A DNA stretch of 64,000 nt from Carboxylicivirga fragile (GTDB taxonomy: Bacteria; Bacteroidota; Bacteroidia; Bacteroidales; Marinilabiliaceae). Where the stretch lies: positions 1-64,000 of the forward strand of contig JAFMVD010000006.1 in assembly GCA_025499625.1 (NCBI GenBank), read 5' to 3'. The position numbers and the translations under genes were made by a program. Shown here piece by piece: positions 51,026-63,638 of the stretch. Below the pieces are notes generated by a model that did not search any database, was not told the origin of the DNA, and saw only the letters and a list, made by a program, of their open reading frames with translations. Within the stretch, counting starts at the first letter, position 1. Each line of letters begins with the position of its first letter.

Positions 51026-53341
51026 ATGAGACATTATGTAATGTTAGTGCTTGCCTTTGCTGTATTATCGGTAAGCTTTGGTTGTAAAGAGTCAAAAAAG
51101 AATGAATACAACATTATTCCTTTTCCGCAGGAATTGGTCGAGAATACTGGTGTATTTACAATAAATAATAAAACTGAAGTATTATTCTCTGGAAGTGAGA
51201 ATGCGGAGTTTGTGGCAAAGACCTTCGCTGAGTTTATTAAACCAGCTACTGCTCACGAGCTAAAAGTTGCATCGGTATCTACGGAAACCATGGTTACTGG
51301 TGCCATCGTATTTATTGAAGATAAAGAGTTGGAAGGTGAGGAAGGCAGTTATAAATTGACAGTAACACCAAATGGTATTCTGGTGAAGTCGAATAATCCT
51401 GTAGGTTTATATTATGCTTTTCAGACAATACGTCAATTATTACCAGTTGAGATAGAAAGCAAAAATAAAGTAGCAGGGATACAATGGAATGTACCGTCAG
51501 TTGAAATATCAGATGCTCCTCGTTTTTCTTACAGAGGTCTGCACCTCGATGTTGGTCGTCATTTTTTTCCAGTTGATTTTTTAAAGAAATTTATTGATTT
51601 GCTGGCTTTACACAAAATGAACGTGTTTCATTGGCATTTAACCGAGGATCAGGGATGGAGATTAGAAATTAAAAAATATCCGAAATTGGCCGAAATAGCT
51701 GCCCATCGTAATGAAACACGAGTAGGACATGGAGGTAGTAGTACAGCCGAGTATGATGGAAAACCATATGGAGGATTTTATACGCAAGAACAAGCAAAGG
51801 AAATTGTTAAGTATGCTGCTGATCGTCATATTACTGTTATTCCTGAAATAGAATTACCAGGACACGCACAGGCTGTTTTGGCTGCTTATCCGAATCTTGG
51901 ATGTACCGGAGGACCATATGAAGTAGCCAAGACTTGGGGCGTTTTTGATGATGTCTTTTGTGCTGGTAATGAGCAGTCGTTTCAGTTCTTAGAAGATGTA
52001 TTAGTTGAAGTGATGGAAATATTCCCTTCTAAATACATACATATCGGAGGCGATGAATGCCCAAAGACAAGATGGAACGAGTGTCCAAAATGTAAAAAGC
52101 GCATGCGTAAAGAGCATTGCAAAAATGCACATGAATTACAGAGCTACTTTATTAGTCGAATTGAAAAGTTTTTAAATAGTCATGGTCGTGACATTATCGG
52201 CTGGGATGAAATCTTGGAAGGTGGATTGGCCCCTAATGCAACGGTTATGTCGTGGAGAGGTATTCAAGGAGGAATTGAGGCAGCTAAGCAAAAACATAAT
52301 GTTATTATGACGCCTAATTCACACTTTTATCTCGATCATTATCAGAATAATCCAGACAAGGAACCGCTAGCTATTGGAGGCTTTTTACCTTTGAGTAAAG
52401 TTTATTCATATAACCCTTATTCATCAGAATTAACAGCCGATGAAATGAAATATATTATTGGGGTACAAGGTAATTTATGGACTGAGTATATGAAAACTAG
52501 TGATCATGTTGAATATATGGCTTATCCGAGAGCATGTGCTATTTCAGAAGTTGGTTGGTTGGATTATAAGAAACGTAATTTTGACGAGTTTGCGTTAAGA
52601 CTACAAAAGCATTTTAAGCGTTTAGATATGCTTGACGTGAACTATTTTAACAAAATACTTATGCCTTCTGCACTTGTTTCTAAGGTGGAGTTTTTAAACA
52701 AAGAACACTTAGTGTTGGAGAATAATGCTGTAGGTGCTCAAGTCTATTATACTTTGGACGGATCTACGCCAACAAAAAGTTCAACACTATATACTAGTGC
52801 CATCAAAATTGATACTGAAGGTGTTATTAAAGCTGTAGCAATTAATCTGGAAGGTGAAAGTAGTGAAGTGCTAGAAATTGAAGCGGTTAACCTTAAGTAC
52901 ATGGAGGGAACTGCAGAGCCTGGAGCCAAAAACGGCTTAAGTTGTAAGTTGTCTGTTGGCAAATTTAGTTCGTGTAAAGAGGTTGAAAAAGCGGATGGTA
53001 AAATTATTAGTGTTGATAATATTTCGATACCGGATAATGCGCCACATGACCATTTTGGTTTGCAAATGAAAGGCTTTGTTACAATTCCTCAAGAAGGATT
53101 GTATAAAATTAGTCTTGGCTCTGATGATGGATCTGTGTTATATCTTAACGATCAGTTGATTATTGATAATGATGGATACCACGGAATGGAATATCAGAAA
53201 GCAAGTGTTGCACTCAAAGTAGGAACTTATCCTATTAAAGTGGTGTATTTTGAAGCAACTGGAGGAGAGAACCTAAAAGTGTCTGTTGTAGCACCGGGTG
53301 GAGAAACCATAACTAATATTTCTGAATATTTTAGTCACTAA
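51026..53341 (+). CDS. GH20 beta-N-acetylhexosaminidase lipoprotein with PA14 domain
   Basis: A 771-residue lipoprotein (LSVSFGCKES). It has the GH20b domain (~30-150), the catalytic TIM barrel (~160-510; FHWHLTEDQGWRLEI; catalytic pair D343/E344 in HIGGDECPKTRW), a chitobiase-type C-terminal beta domain (~550-620; YYTLDGSTPTKSSTLY) and a PA14 domain (~625-771; GLYKISLGSDDGSVLYLND). PA14 domains in glycosidases bind glycans or restrict the site to longer chains. It removes terminal beta-HexNAc once galactose is gone. It follows the GH2 gene by 79 bases and precedes the ComB-family gene by 6. Confidence 0.94.
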   Translation: MRHYVMLVLAFAVLSVSFGCKESKKNEYNIIPFPQELVENTGVFTINNKTEVLFSGSENAEFVAKTFAEFIKPATAHELKVASVSTETMVTGAIVFIEDKELEGEEGSYKLTVTPNGILVKSNNPVGLYYAFQTIRQLLPVEIESKNKVAGIQWNVPSVEISDAPRFSYRGLHLDVGRHFFPVDFLKKFIDLLALHKMNVFHWHLTEDQGWRLEIKKYPKLAEIAAHRNETRVGHGGSSTAEYDGKPYGGFYTQEQAKEIVKYAADRHITVIPEIELPGHAQAVLAAYPNLGCTGGPYEVAKTWGVFDDVFCAGNEQSFQFLEDVLVEVMEIFPSKYIHIGGDECPKTRWNECPKCKKRMRKEHCKNAHELQSYFISRIEKFLNSHGRDIIGWDEILEGGLAPNATVMSWRGIQGGIEAAKQKHNVIMTPNSHFYLDHYQNNPDKEPLAIGGFLPLSKVYSYNPYSSELTADEMKYIIGVQGNLWTEYMKTSDHVEYMAYPRACAISEVGWLDYKKRNFDEFALRLQKHFKRLDMLDVNYFNKILMPSALVSKVEFLNKEHLVLENNAVGAQVYYTLDGSTPTKSSTLYTSAIKIDTEGVIKAVAINLEGESSEVLEIEAVNLKYMEGTAEPGAKNGLSCKLSVGKFSSCKEVEKADGKIISVDNISIPDNAPHDHFGLQMKGFVTIPQEGLYKISLGSDDGSVLYLNDQLIIDNDGYHGMEYQKASVALKVGTYPIKVVYFEATGGENLKVSVVAPGGETITNISEYFSH

Positions 53342-53347
53342 AATACC

Positions 53348-54052
53348 ATGAAAGTAGACGTTGTATTTGCAGCAGGAGATCTAGCTGAGGCAAAAGTCAA
53401 AGGAAAAGTTGCTATTGTTATCGATGTACTACGTGCTACATCGGTAATGGTAACGGCTTTAAATAATGGAGCTAAAGAAGTTATACCGGTTCTGTCACCA
53501 GAAGAAGCTTTTGCTCTTAAAAAAGAAAATCCGAAACAGGTGTTACTTGGAGGCGAAAGAGATACTTTGGCAATTGAGGGGTTTGATTATGGAAATTCAC
53601 CTTTGGATTATGTCCCTGGGGTAGTTGAAAACAAAACCATAGTGATGACAACATCCAATGGAACGAGAGCCATTAAAGGATCTGTTGCTGCCAATAAAAT
53701 TGTTATCGCCTCATTTCTTAATGTAAAGTCTATTGTTGAAAGTATTTCAGAAGGTGATGATCCGGTTTTAGTTTGCAGTGGATCTAATGATTTTTTTACG
53801 ATTGAAGATTCTTTGTGTGCCGGAATGATAATAAGTATCCTAGGTCAAATATTTGATATTCAACTATCGGATGGTGCATTGGCAATGAAGGAGCTTTATG
53901 AGACAAATAAAGATTTAGAGCAGATTGCCTCGGGAGGAAATCATTATAAATTACTTCAGAAAAGGGGTTTTTATGATGATTTGAAATATTGCTTTCAGAA
54001 AAACAGCATTCAATTAGTACCCTATTACAAGGCAGGCAGAATCATTATTTAA
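53348..54052 (+). CDS. ComB-family protein (2-phosphosulfolactate phosphatase-like)
   Basis: A 234-residue protein of the ComB family. Conserved blocks include VIDVLRATSVMVTALNNGA, LLGGERDTLAIEGFDYGNSP, TTSNGTRAIKG and DSLCAGMII. Characterised archaeal ComB is a Mg2+-dependent phosphatase of 2-phosphosulfolactate in coenzyme M synthesis; many bacteria have homologues whose substrate is unknown. No signal peptide is seen, so it is cytoplasmic, unlike the lipoproteins on both sides. It lies 6 bases after the GH20-PA14 gene and 40 before a creatininase-family gene. A sugar-linked or sulfonate role in this locus is only inference. Confidence 0.88.
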   Translation: MKVDVVFAAGDLAEAKVKGKVAIVIDVLRATSVMVTALNNGAKEVIPVLSPEEAFALKKENPKQVLLGGERDTLAIEGFDYGNSPLDYVPGVVENKTIVMTTSNGTRAIKGSVAANKIVIASFLNVKSIVESISEGDDPVLVCSGSNDFFTIEDSLCAGMIISILGQIFDIQLSDGALAMKELYETNKDLEQIASGGNHYKLLQKRGFYDDLKYCFQKNSIQLVPYYKAGRIII

Positions 54053-54092
54053 TTTGTTGAAATGAATGTATTAATATGATTTTATAAAGAAG

Positions 54093-54869
54093 ATGACCAA
54101 AAAATTATCCAGCCTTCCTTATATCCTTGATCAAACCAATTGGGGCACTGTTAAGCAGGAAAAGTATGAAATGGCCATTTTGCCTTGGGGTGCAACAGAA
54201 CCTCATAATTATCATTTACCGTATGCTACAGATACTATTCAGGCTAAAGAAATAGCTGTTGGTGCTGCCGCGATTGCATGGCAAGATGGTGTAAAAACAA
54301 TGGTTCTTCCTGCCATTCCTTTAGGCTTACAAAATCCGGGACAGCTTGATTTACCATTTTGTTTAAATACACGGCTCTCAACTCAAAAAGTTATTCTGGA
54401 GGATATTTTGATGTCTTTGCAGAAACAGGGTATTAAAAGACTTGTGATTATTAATAGCCATGGTGGCAATGATTTTAAATCACTGGTAAGAGATTTCCAA
54501 ACTCAGTTCAATGATTTTTTTATTGGGGTGATTGATTGGTTTAAAATTGTTGGCTGTGATGAGTTTTTTGATGAACCCGGAGATCATGCAGGGGAAATGG
54601 AGACCTCTCTGATTCAATATTTACATCCGGATTTGGTGACTGTTGAAGAGGCTGGAGATGGTAGAAGTATTGGGTTTAAGTTAAATTCATTAAAAAAGGG
54701 AGTTGTTTGGACACCTCGTAACTGGGCAAAAATATCAAGCGATACCGGTGTTGGAAATCCAAAAATGGCTACTTCGGAGAAAGGAGAGAAATGTTTTAAA
54801 TTTCTTATACAGTCGATTGCAAATGCTTTAAGAGAAATTGCAAGTGTAAACCCAGATGATTTATACTAA
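54093..54869 (+). CDS. Creatininase-family amidohydrolase
   Basis: A 258-residue cytoplasmic protein of the creatinine amidohydrolase family. The metal-site residues are all present: Glu and His in PWGATEPHNYHLPYATD with the following Asp, His in INSHGGNDF, and Glu in GDHAGEMETSLIQ. The family includes creatininase, formamide hydrolases of flavin and riboflavin pathways, and MftE peptidase; none of these fits a glycan locus. It might deacylate or open an amide in a sugar derivative released by the locus. That is a guess from position alone, between the ComB-family gene and two GH20 genes, all in the same direction. Confidence 0.88.
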   Translation: MTKKLSSLPYILDQTNWGTVKQEKYEMAILPWGATEPHNYHLPYATDTIQAKEIAVGAAAIAWQDGVKTMVLPAIPLGLQNPGQLDLPFCLNTRLSTQKVILEDILMSLQKQGIKRLVIINSHGGNDFKSLVRDFQTQFNDFFIGVIDWFKIVGCDEFFDEPGDHAGEMETSLIQYLHPDLVTVEEAGDGRSIGFKLNSLKKGVVWTPRNWAKISSDTGVGNPKMATSEKGEKCFKFLIQSIANALREIASVNPDDLY

Positions 54870-54934
54870 TATATTATTCTCCTTCCAATTTAAAGAATAA
54901 CTATCCTGTAAGTAGGATTAAAAGAAATGATAAA

Positions 54935-56893
54935 ATGAGAGAATTTATATTTGTATTGCTTTTAGTATATATATCGCTAAGTGGGTGTGAAACAAAAAAT
55001 GAAACACCATTCTCGCTTATTCCGCAAGTATCATCAGTAGATTACTCTGGAGAATACATGAATTTGGATGAATTAGAAGTACTGGTATTACCTGAGGAAT
55101 GGATAGAGTTAGGTGGACAAATTAATTCATTTCAGAAGCAATATGAAGCAAACATATTACAAGTCGCAGATAAGATTGAATCGAAAGGTATTCGTTTTCA
55201 ACAATCAGCAGAGCTAGGCAATGAGGAATATATATTAAGTATAAATGATAGAGGTATTTTAATAAAAGCCTCGGATTATGCTGGTGCATTTAATGCATTA
55301 CAAACATATAAACAAATTGTAAGTCAGAGCGAAAAGGGAAGTATTCAATACCTGCAAATAAAAGATAAGCCTCGATTTGAGTACCGTGGATTGATGCTGG
55401 ATTGTAGTCGACATTTTTGGACAGTTGACGAATTAAAAGAGTCGATTGACCAAATGTCATTATTTAAACTTAACAAACTTCACTTGCATTTGACCGACAA
55501 TAATGCTTGGCGGATTGAAATTAAAGCTTTTCCAAAATTAACCAGTGTTGGAACTTACTATGAGGATTATCCTGAGTTATCGGATAAATTTTATACTCAA
55601 GATGATTTAAAAGAAATTGTTAGATATGCATCAAAAAGAAATATTGAAGTAATACCAGAGATAGATTTACCAGGCCATGCTATTGCTCTTTTAGCTGCTT
55701 ATCCTGAGTACTCCTGTGAAGGTGGGAAATTTGAGCCTTATCCGGAAGAGATGCCTCCTTCAAAGAGATATAAGAATACTGCTAATATGATATGTGTTGG
55801 AAATAAGGCAGTATATGATTTTGTAGGAACCATTGTTGAAGAAATGGCCAGCATATTTCCCTCAAAAAAAATTCATTTAGGAGGCGATGAGGTTCCTACC
55901 AAGGTGTGGGAAACATGTGATAAATGTAAAGATCTGCATCATCAACATAATATGGAGGGATGGCATAATATACAAGATTATTTTACAAAGAAAATGTCAG
56001 AGATTGCCGCAAATAATAATAGAATAATGATTGGTTGGGATGAAATAAATGATCATCAGGCTGCGTCATCAGAAGATATTATTATGATATGGCGAGATTA
56101 TGGTTTTGAACGAGCAATAGAAGCGCTGGAAAGAGATGTGCCAGTTATTATGGCTCCCCAACATGGATGTTATTTTGATTGGGGCTACGCCGGTAATTCA
56201 ACGCGTAAGGTTTATGAGTGGGATCCAATATCGACGGAAATAACAATGTTGAATAAAAATCACTTGGTCATAGGAGGGCAGGCATGTTTATGGACTGAAC
56301 GAGTAAGTACCCAAGATAGAGTTGAAGAAATGCTTTACCCAAGATTGATTGCTTTGGCAGAAGTACTTTGGACTAGTAAAAAACAACGAGATTGGGAATC
56401 ATTTTTAATCCGCTTAGAAAATAATTACGGTTTGCTTACAAATCAGGGGATTAGCTATTTTATTGACGATGCGATTAATGAGTTAGAATTCGTTCCGAAA
56501 AAAGAGAAGCCTTCGTTGGTTAGACATGCCATGCTAAGTACAAGTATTCCAAATCATGGGAACTACCATTTGGAATATATTTTCGATGGACGTTCAAATA
56601 CGTTTTATTGGGGCGGACGAAGTATGCGAAAAGGGGATTGGTATGAGATAGAATTAGGCGAATGTGTTAAGGCTAATACAGTTAAGGTTATAACAGGTGA
56701 TTCTAAAGATTATATTCAATATGGAGATTTGTTGATTTCATTCGATGGAGAAAAATTTGAACATCATGCCTCTTTTGACGAACTTGGGGTAGCTAAAGCA
56801 AATGTTAAAGGAAAACTTATAAAAAAAATACGGATTCAAGTGTCCAAGGATGTTGCATCTTGGCCTGTTATAAAAGAGGTTAAAATTGATTAA
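54935..56893 (+). CDS. GH20 beta-N-acetylhexosaminidase lipoprotein with C-terminal galactose-binding-like domain
   Basis: A 652-residue lipoprotein (YISLSGCETKN). GH20b domain (~25-140), then the TIM barrel (~145-500; KLHLHLTDNNAWRIEI; catalytic pair D318/E319 in HLGGDEVPTKVW; GGQACLWTERV). The last ~120 residues (NYHLEYIFDGRSNTFYWGG; GDWYEIELGECVKANTVKV; KKIRIQVSKD) resemble a discoidin/F5-8C or CBM32-type beta sandwich, a glycan-binding fold. It differs from the other GH20s of the locus in this add-on, so each may favour a different chain or linkage. It ends 1 base before the next GH20 gene. Confidence 0.93.
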   Translation: MREFIFVLLLVYISLSGCETKNETPFSLIPQVSSVDYSGEYMNLDELEVLVLPEEWIELGGQINSFQKQYEANILQVADKIESKGIRFQQSAELGNEEYILSINDRGILIKASDYAGAFNALQTYKQIVSQSEKGSIQYLQIKDKPRFEYRGLMLDCSRHFWTVDELKESIDQMSLFKLNKLHLHLTDNNAWRIEIKAFPKLTSVGTYYEDYPELSDKFYTQDDLKEIVRYASKRNIEVIPEIDLPGHAIALLAAYPEYSCEGGKFEPYPEEMPPSKRYKNTANMICVGNKAVYDFVGTIVEEMASIFPSKKIHLGGDEVPTKVWETCDKCKDLHHQHNMEGWHNIQDYFTKKMSEIAANNNRIMIGWDEINDHQAASSEDIIMIWRDYGFERAIEALERDVPVIMAPQHGCYFDWGYAGNSTRKVYEWDPISTEITMLNKNHLVIGGQACLWTERVSTQDRVEEMLYPRLIALAEVLWTSKKQRDWESFLIRLENNYGLLTNQGISYFIDDAINELEFVPKKEKPSLVRHAMLSTSIPNHGNYHLEYIFDGRSNTFYWGGRSMRKGDWYEIELGECVKANTVKVITGDSKDYIQYGDLLISFDGEKFEHHASFDELGVAKANVKGKLIKKIRIQVSKDVASWPVIKEVKID

Positions 56894-56894
56894 T

Positions 56895-58799
56895 ATGAAA
56901 GCGAATATTATAACAATGAAGCTTGTGCTTATTCTGGTTCTGGGACTTACAATGGCATGTGAATCATCAATAGATAAAGAAGTAAGTATAATACCTCAGC
57001 CAGTTAGTTTAGATATTAACAAAGGTTCATTTAGACTCAATTCAAATACTCAAGTTTCCATAGCTAAGGGTACAGGTAAAACCCAAAAGGTAGTTGATCA
57101 TTTGAAAGATATTATAGATGCATCTTGTGAAATAGATTTGTCTGTCGTCAAGGAGAACCCATCAAAAGAGAATGTAATAATATTTGAGATTTGCGTGGAT
57201 ATTAAAGATAAAGAGGGGTATGAATTACATGTTTCAAAGGATTATATTCACATAAAAGCGAAGGAAGATGTTGGGCTATTTTATGGCACCCAAACATTGA
57301 GGCAATTGTTACCTGTAAGTATTAATAAACAGCATGGTGGAGAAGGCGAATTAGCTATTCCTGTTGTAAGTATTAAAGATGCACCCCGTTTTGGCTGGCG
57401 AGGACTTCACCTTGATGTAAGTCGTCATTTTTTTTCGGTTGATTTTATAAAAAAGTACATTGATCATATGGTGCGTTACAAACTAAATGTTTTTCATTGG
57501 CATTTAGTAGATGGTCCTGGATGGAGAATCCCCATTGATGCCTTTCCAAAATTAACAGATGAAGGCGCCTGGCGTGTGGATAAAACGCACGACGAATGGA
57601 ATTGGCGTGCAACAGAAATGGGTAAACCTTCAGATGGCAGACCTGCTTATGGGGGATATTATTCAAAAGATGAAATTCGGGAAATAATAAAATATGCTGA
57701 AGAACGATTTGTTCAGATAATACCAGAAATCGAAATGCCCGGTCATTCATTGCCACCACTACTATCTTATCCAGAATTGGTCTGTGAAAATAATAATATT
57801 GCTATAGATGGGCTAAGAGGCAAAGATGTAGTATGTGTGGGAAGTGAATTTACCTATCAGTTTTTTACTAAAATATTAGATGAAACAATGGATTTATTTC
57901 CTTCTAAATTAATTCATATTGGAGGAGATGAAGTAGGTAAAAGTGCATGGAAGGAATGTGGCCGTTGTCAACAATTCATAAAAAAGGAAGGTTTAAAAGA
58001 TGAAAAGGAATTACAGAGCCATTTTATGTCAAGAATAACGGAATATGTTAATAGTAAAGGAAGAGAAGTAATTGGATGGGATGAAATTATGGAAGGAGGT
58101 TTGCCTAAAAATGCTAAGGTAATGTCATGGCGAGGTTATGAAGGAGGTATTAAATCGGCAAATTTAGGACATGATGTCGTCATGTCACCTATTTCTCATA
58201 CTTATTTCGACTTATACCAAGGGGATCCTTCAATAGAACCAAAGGCATATGGTAAATTATATCTGACAGATGTTTATAAATTTGATCCAGTTCCCGAAGA
58301 TATTGACCCAGCAAAACAGCATCATATTTTAGGAGGGCATGCCTGTTTATGGACTGAACATGTGCGAACTCCTGAGCATGCAGAGTATATGTTGTTTCCG
58401 AGGTTGTTAGCATTTTCAGAAACAGTATGGTCTGTTAAGGAGAACTTAAACTTTGATTCTTTTATGACCAGACTGGAAAAACACCATAGGCTGTTAGAAA
58501 AAGACGGGATTAATTATTCCATGAGTGCATATAATGTTGCAATTTCAGAGCAAATAGATTCCATTGATAACAAATATATGATTTCAATGGCAAACGAAGT
58601 AAATAGGCATCTCATAAGGTATACATTAGACGGAAAAGAACCTTCGATTCACTCACCGGTTTATCAAGGTCCATTTTATTTAGGGAATGAGACTTTGATT
58701 AAGGCAGCTTCATTTAGAAATGGAAAACGGTTGGGGGAAATAGCCGAAATTGATTTAGATCATAAGCATAAAATTGAAGAAACTAACCAGGTTAATTAA
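56895..58799 (+). CDS. GH20 beta-N-acetylhexosaminidase lipoprotein with chitobiase C-terminal domain
   Basis: A 634-residue lipoprotein (LGLTMACESS). GH20b (~30-150), TIM barrel (~160-520; VFHWHLVDGPGWRIPI; catalytic pair D345/E346 in HIGGDEVGKSAW), then a short chitobiase-type beta domain (~560-620; RYTLDGKEPSIHSPVYQGP). GPGWRIPI replaces the more common DQGWRLEI, a change at the substrate edge. I chose the ATG at 56895, one base after the preceding stop; a TTG three codons upstream would overlap that gene. The arrangement suggests translational coupling of the two GH20s. Confidence 0.93.
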   Translation: MKANIITMKLVLILVLGLTMACESSIDKEVSIIPQPVSLDINKGSFRLNSNTQVSIAKGTGKTQKVVDHLKDIIDASCEIDLSVVKENPSKENVIIFEICVDIKDKEGYELHVSKDYIHIKAKEDVGLFYGTQTLRQLLPVSINKQHGGEGELAIPVVSIKDAPRFGWRGLHLDVSRHFFSVDFIKKYIDHMVRYKLNVFHWHLVDGPGWRIPIDAFPKLTDEGAWRVDKTHDEWNWRATEMGKPSDGRPAYGGYYSKDEIREIIKYAEERFVQIIPEIEMPGHSLPPLLSYPELVCENNNIAIDGLRGKDVVCVGSEFTYQFFTKILDETMDLFPSKLIHIGGDEVGKSAWKECGRCQQFIKKEGLKDEKELQSHFMSRITEYVNSKGREVIGWDEIMEGGLPKNAKVMSWRGYEGGIKSANLGHDVVMSPISHTYFDLYQGDPSIEPKAYGKLYLTDVYKFDPVPEDIDPAKQHHILGGHACLWTEHVRTPEHAEYMLFPRLLAFSETVWSVKENLNFDSFMTRLEKHHRLLEKDGINYSMSAYNVAISEQIDSIDNKYMISMANEVNRHLIRYTLDGKEPSIHSPVYQGPFYLGNETLIKAASFRNGKRLGEIAEIDLDHKHKIEETNQVN

Positions 58800-58816
58800 T
58801 CTATAATATAAGAATT

Positions 58817-60307
58817 ATGGCATCAAGTAGACGATCATTTTTAAAGAATATAGCTATTGGAACAGGTGTTATAGCTTCAGCTCCATTGGCAGGATGTAAT
58901 GCAAAGTCAACTGAAGAAGAAGCAGTAGCTTATATCAGGACCTCCGCTGAGCGTCTGCCTAAAATGAATTTTAATATGTGCGGATATGCTGCTCCAAAGC
59001 TCGATAAAGTTCGTGTTGGTTTTGTTGGTATTGGCGATAGGGGTATCGGTGCTGTTGAGCGTATGACTTATATTGAGGGTGTGGAAATTACGGCAGTTTG
59101 TGATACACGTCAGGCTGCTATTGATGGTGCTCAGGATGTATTGAAAAAGCTAGGCCTGCCTCTGGCTAAAGAATATACTGGTAGTGATGAGGCGTTTAAG
59201 GATATGTGCGAGAGTGGAAATGTTGATTTGGTATATATAGCAACGCCTTGGGAGTGGCATGTTCCAGTTGCTATAGCTGCTATGAAAGGAGATAAACATG
59301 CAGCGGTTGAAGTTTCTACAGCTAAATCTATGGATGAATGTTGGGAAATGGTTGAAGTATCGGAGCAGACAAAAAAACATTGCGTCATACTTGAAAACTG
59401 CTGTTACGATTTTTTTGAGCTTTTAACCCTCAATATGGCTCGACAGGGTGCATTTGGTGATTTGGTTCATGGCGAAGGTGCTTACATTCATGATCTAGAT
59501 TACTGGCATTTTAATAAACCACAAGATGATAAGCCACGTGGTGATGGTGCCTATGACAAACTATGGCGCTTACATGAAAATAGCCGCAAGGCCAATGTGT
59601 ACCCAACACACGGTTTAGGGCCAATTTGTCAGGCCATGGATATTAATCGTGGCGACAGGATGGATTATCTGACGGCAATGATGTCGGATGATTTTACTTT
59701 GGCTAATCGAATCAAAGAATTAGCACCAGACAGACCCGATTTGCAACAGTTTGTTGGAAAAGAAATGCGTGGTAATATGGATATGCAAATGATTCGTACG
59801 GTTAAAGGACGAACCATTATGATTCAACATGACATTAGTTCACCACGACCATATTCTAGAATCCATATGTTGAGCGGAACCAAATGCTTTGCTCAAAAGT
59901 GGCCATTGCAGCACATCGCTTTCGGGCATAATAAGGCTGATGATGCAAAAATGAAAGAGCTACAAGAAAAGTATGCTCCTGAAATTGTGACACGAATGGG
60001 CGAAATGGCCAAGCAAGTTGGAGGTCACGGTGGTATGGACTTTATGATGGATTGGCGCTTGATTGATTGTTTGCGTAATGGATTACCAATGGATATGGAC
60101 GTATATGATGCTGCTTCGTGGAGCTGTATTACGCCATTGAGCGAATGGTCAATTGCCAATGGATCTAAACCTATTGATGTTCCGGATTTTACACGTGGAG
60201 CATGGAAAACAAATGCCCCTGTTGAACTAAGCTTAAAAGGAGGAGGTACTACTGCAGTTCGTAATCTTAAGAAAGCAGATACTAGAGGACAATTGTCGCT
60301 TGACTAA
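58817..60307 (+). CDS. Gfo/Idh/MocA-type protein, probable GH109 alpha-N-acetylgalactosaminidase
   Basis: A 496-residue protein with a Tat signal (SSRRSFLKN) that ends in a lipobox (APLAGCNAK), so exported folded and lipid-anchored. The Rossmann NAD site is VGFVGIGDRGIG, and YIATPWEWHVPVA is the second cofactor block. THGLGPICQAMDINRGD and ENCCYDFFELLTLNMARQG match regions I associate with GH109, where His and Tyr take part in an NAD-assisted, redox-based cleavage. GH109 removes alpha-GalNAc, as in blood-group A or Tn-type ends. A non-GH109 oxidoreductase is possible. Tat export fits, because NAD must be loaded before secretion. Confidence 0.8.
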   Translation: MASSRRSFLKNIAIGTGVIASAPLAGCNAKSTEEEAVAYIRTSAERLPKMNFNMCGYAAPKLDKVRVGFVGIGDRGIGAVERMTYIEGVEITAVCDTRQAAIDGAQDVLKKLGLPLAKEYTGSDEAFKDMCESGNVDLVYIATPWEWHVPVAIAAMKGDKHAAVEVSTAKSMDECWEMVEVSEQTKKHCVILENCCYDFFELLTLNMARQGAFGDLVHGEGAYIHDLDYWHFNKPQDDKPRGDGAYDKLWRLHENSRKANVYPTHGLGPICQAMDINRGDRMDYLTAMMSDDFTLANRIKELAPDRPDLQQFVGKEMRGNMDMQMIRTVKGRTIMIQHDISSPRPYSRIHMLSGTKCFAQKWPLQHIAFGHNKADDAKMKELQEKYAPEIVTRMGEMAKQVGGHGGMDFMMDWRLIDCLRNGLPMDMDVYDAASWSCITPLSEWSIANGSKPIDVPDFTRGAWKTNAPVELSLKGGGTTAVRNLKKADTRGQLSLD

Positions 60308-60344
60308 AGTTTAAATGGACAGTGGGCTCTATGGCCTGCTGATC

Positions 60345-60374
60345 TTTTATACCACTTGGATGGTTTTTATACCA
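60345..60374. repeat. Direct repeat TTTTATACCA, 20-base spacing, upstream of the last GH2 gene
   Basis: The 10-base sequence TTTTATACCA occurs at 60345-60354 and 60365-60374, exactly two helical turns apart, in the 136-base gap before the GH2 gene. The reverse complement holds GGTATA, the half-site known for E. coli NanR. It may be a regulator site. Confidence 0.4.
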
Positions 60375-60440
60375 AACTTCTTCTGCCTTAATGTAAGGTA
60401 TGTTCAATCCTAGTACGTTTAGCAAATAAAAAAATAATAA

Positions 60441-63617
<3,177 letters not shown>

Positions 63618-63638
63618 AAATACCATAAAAAATAATAC

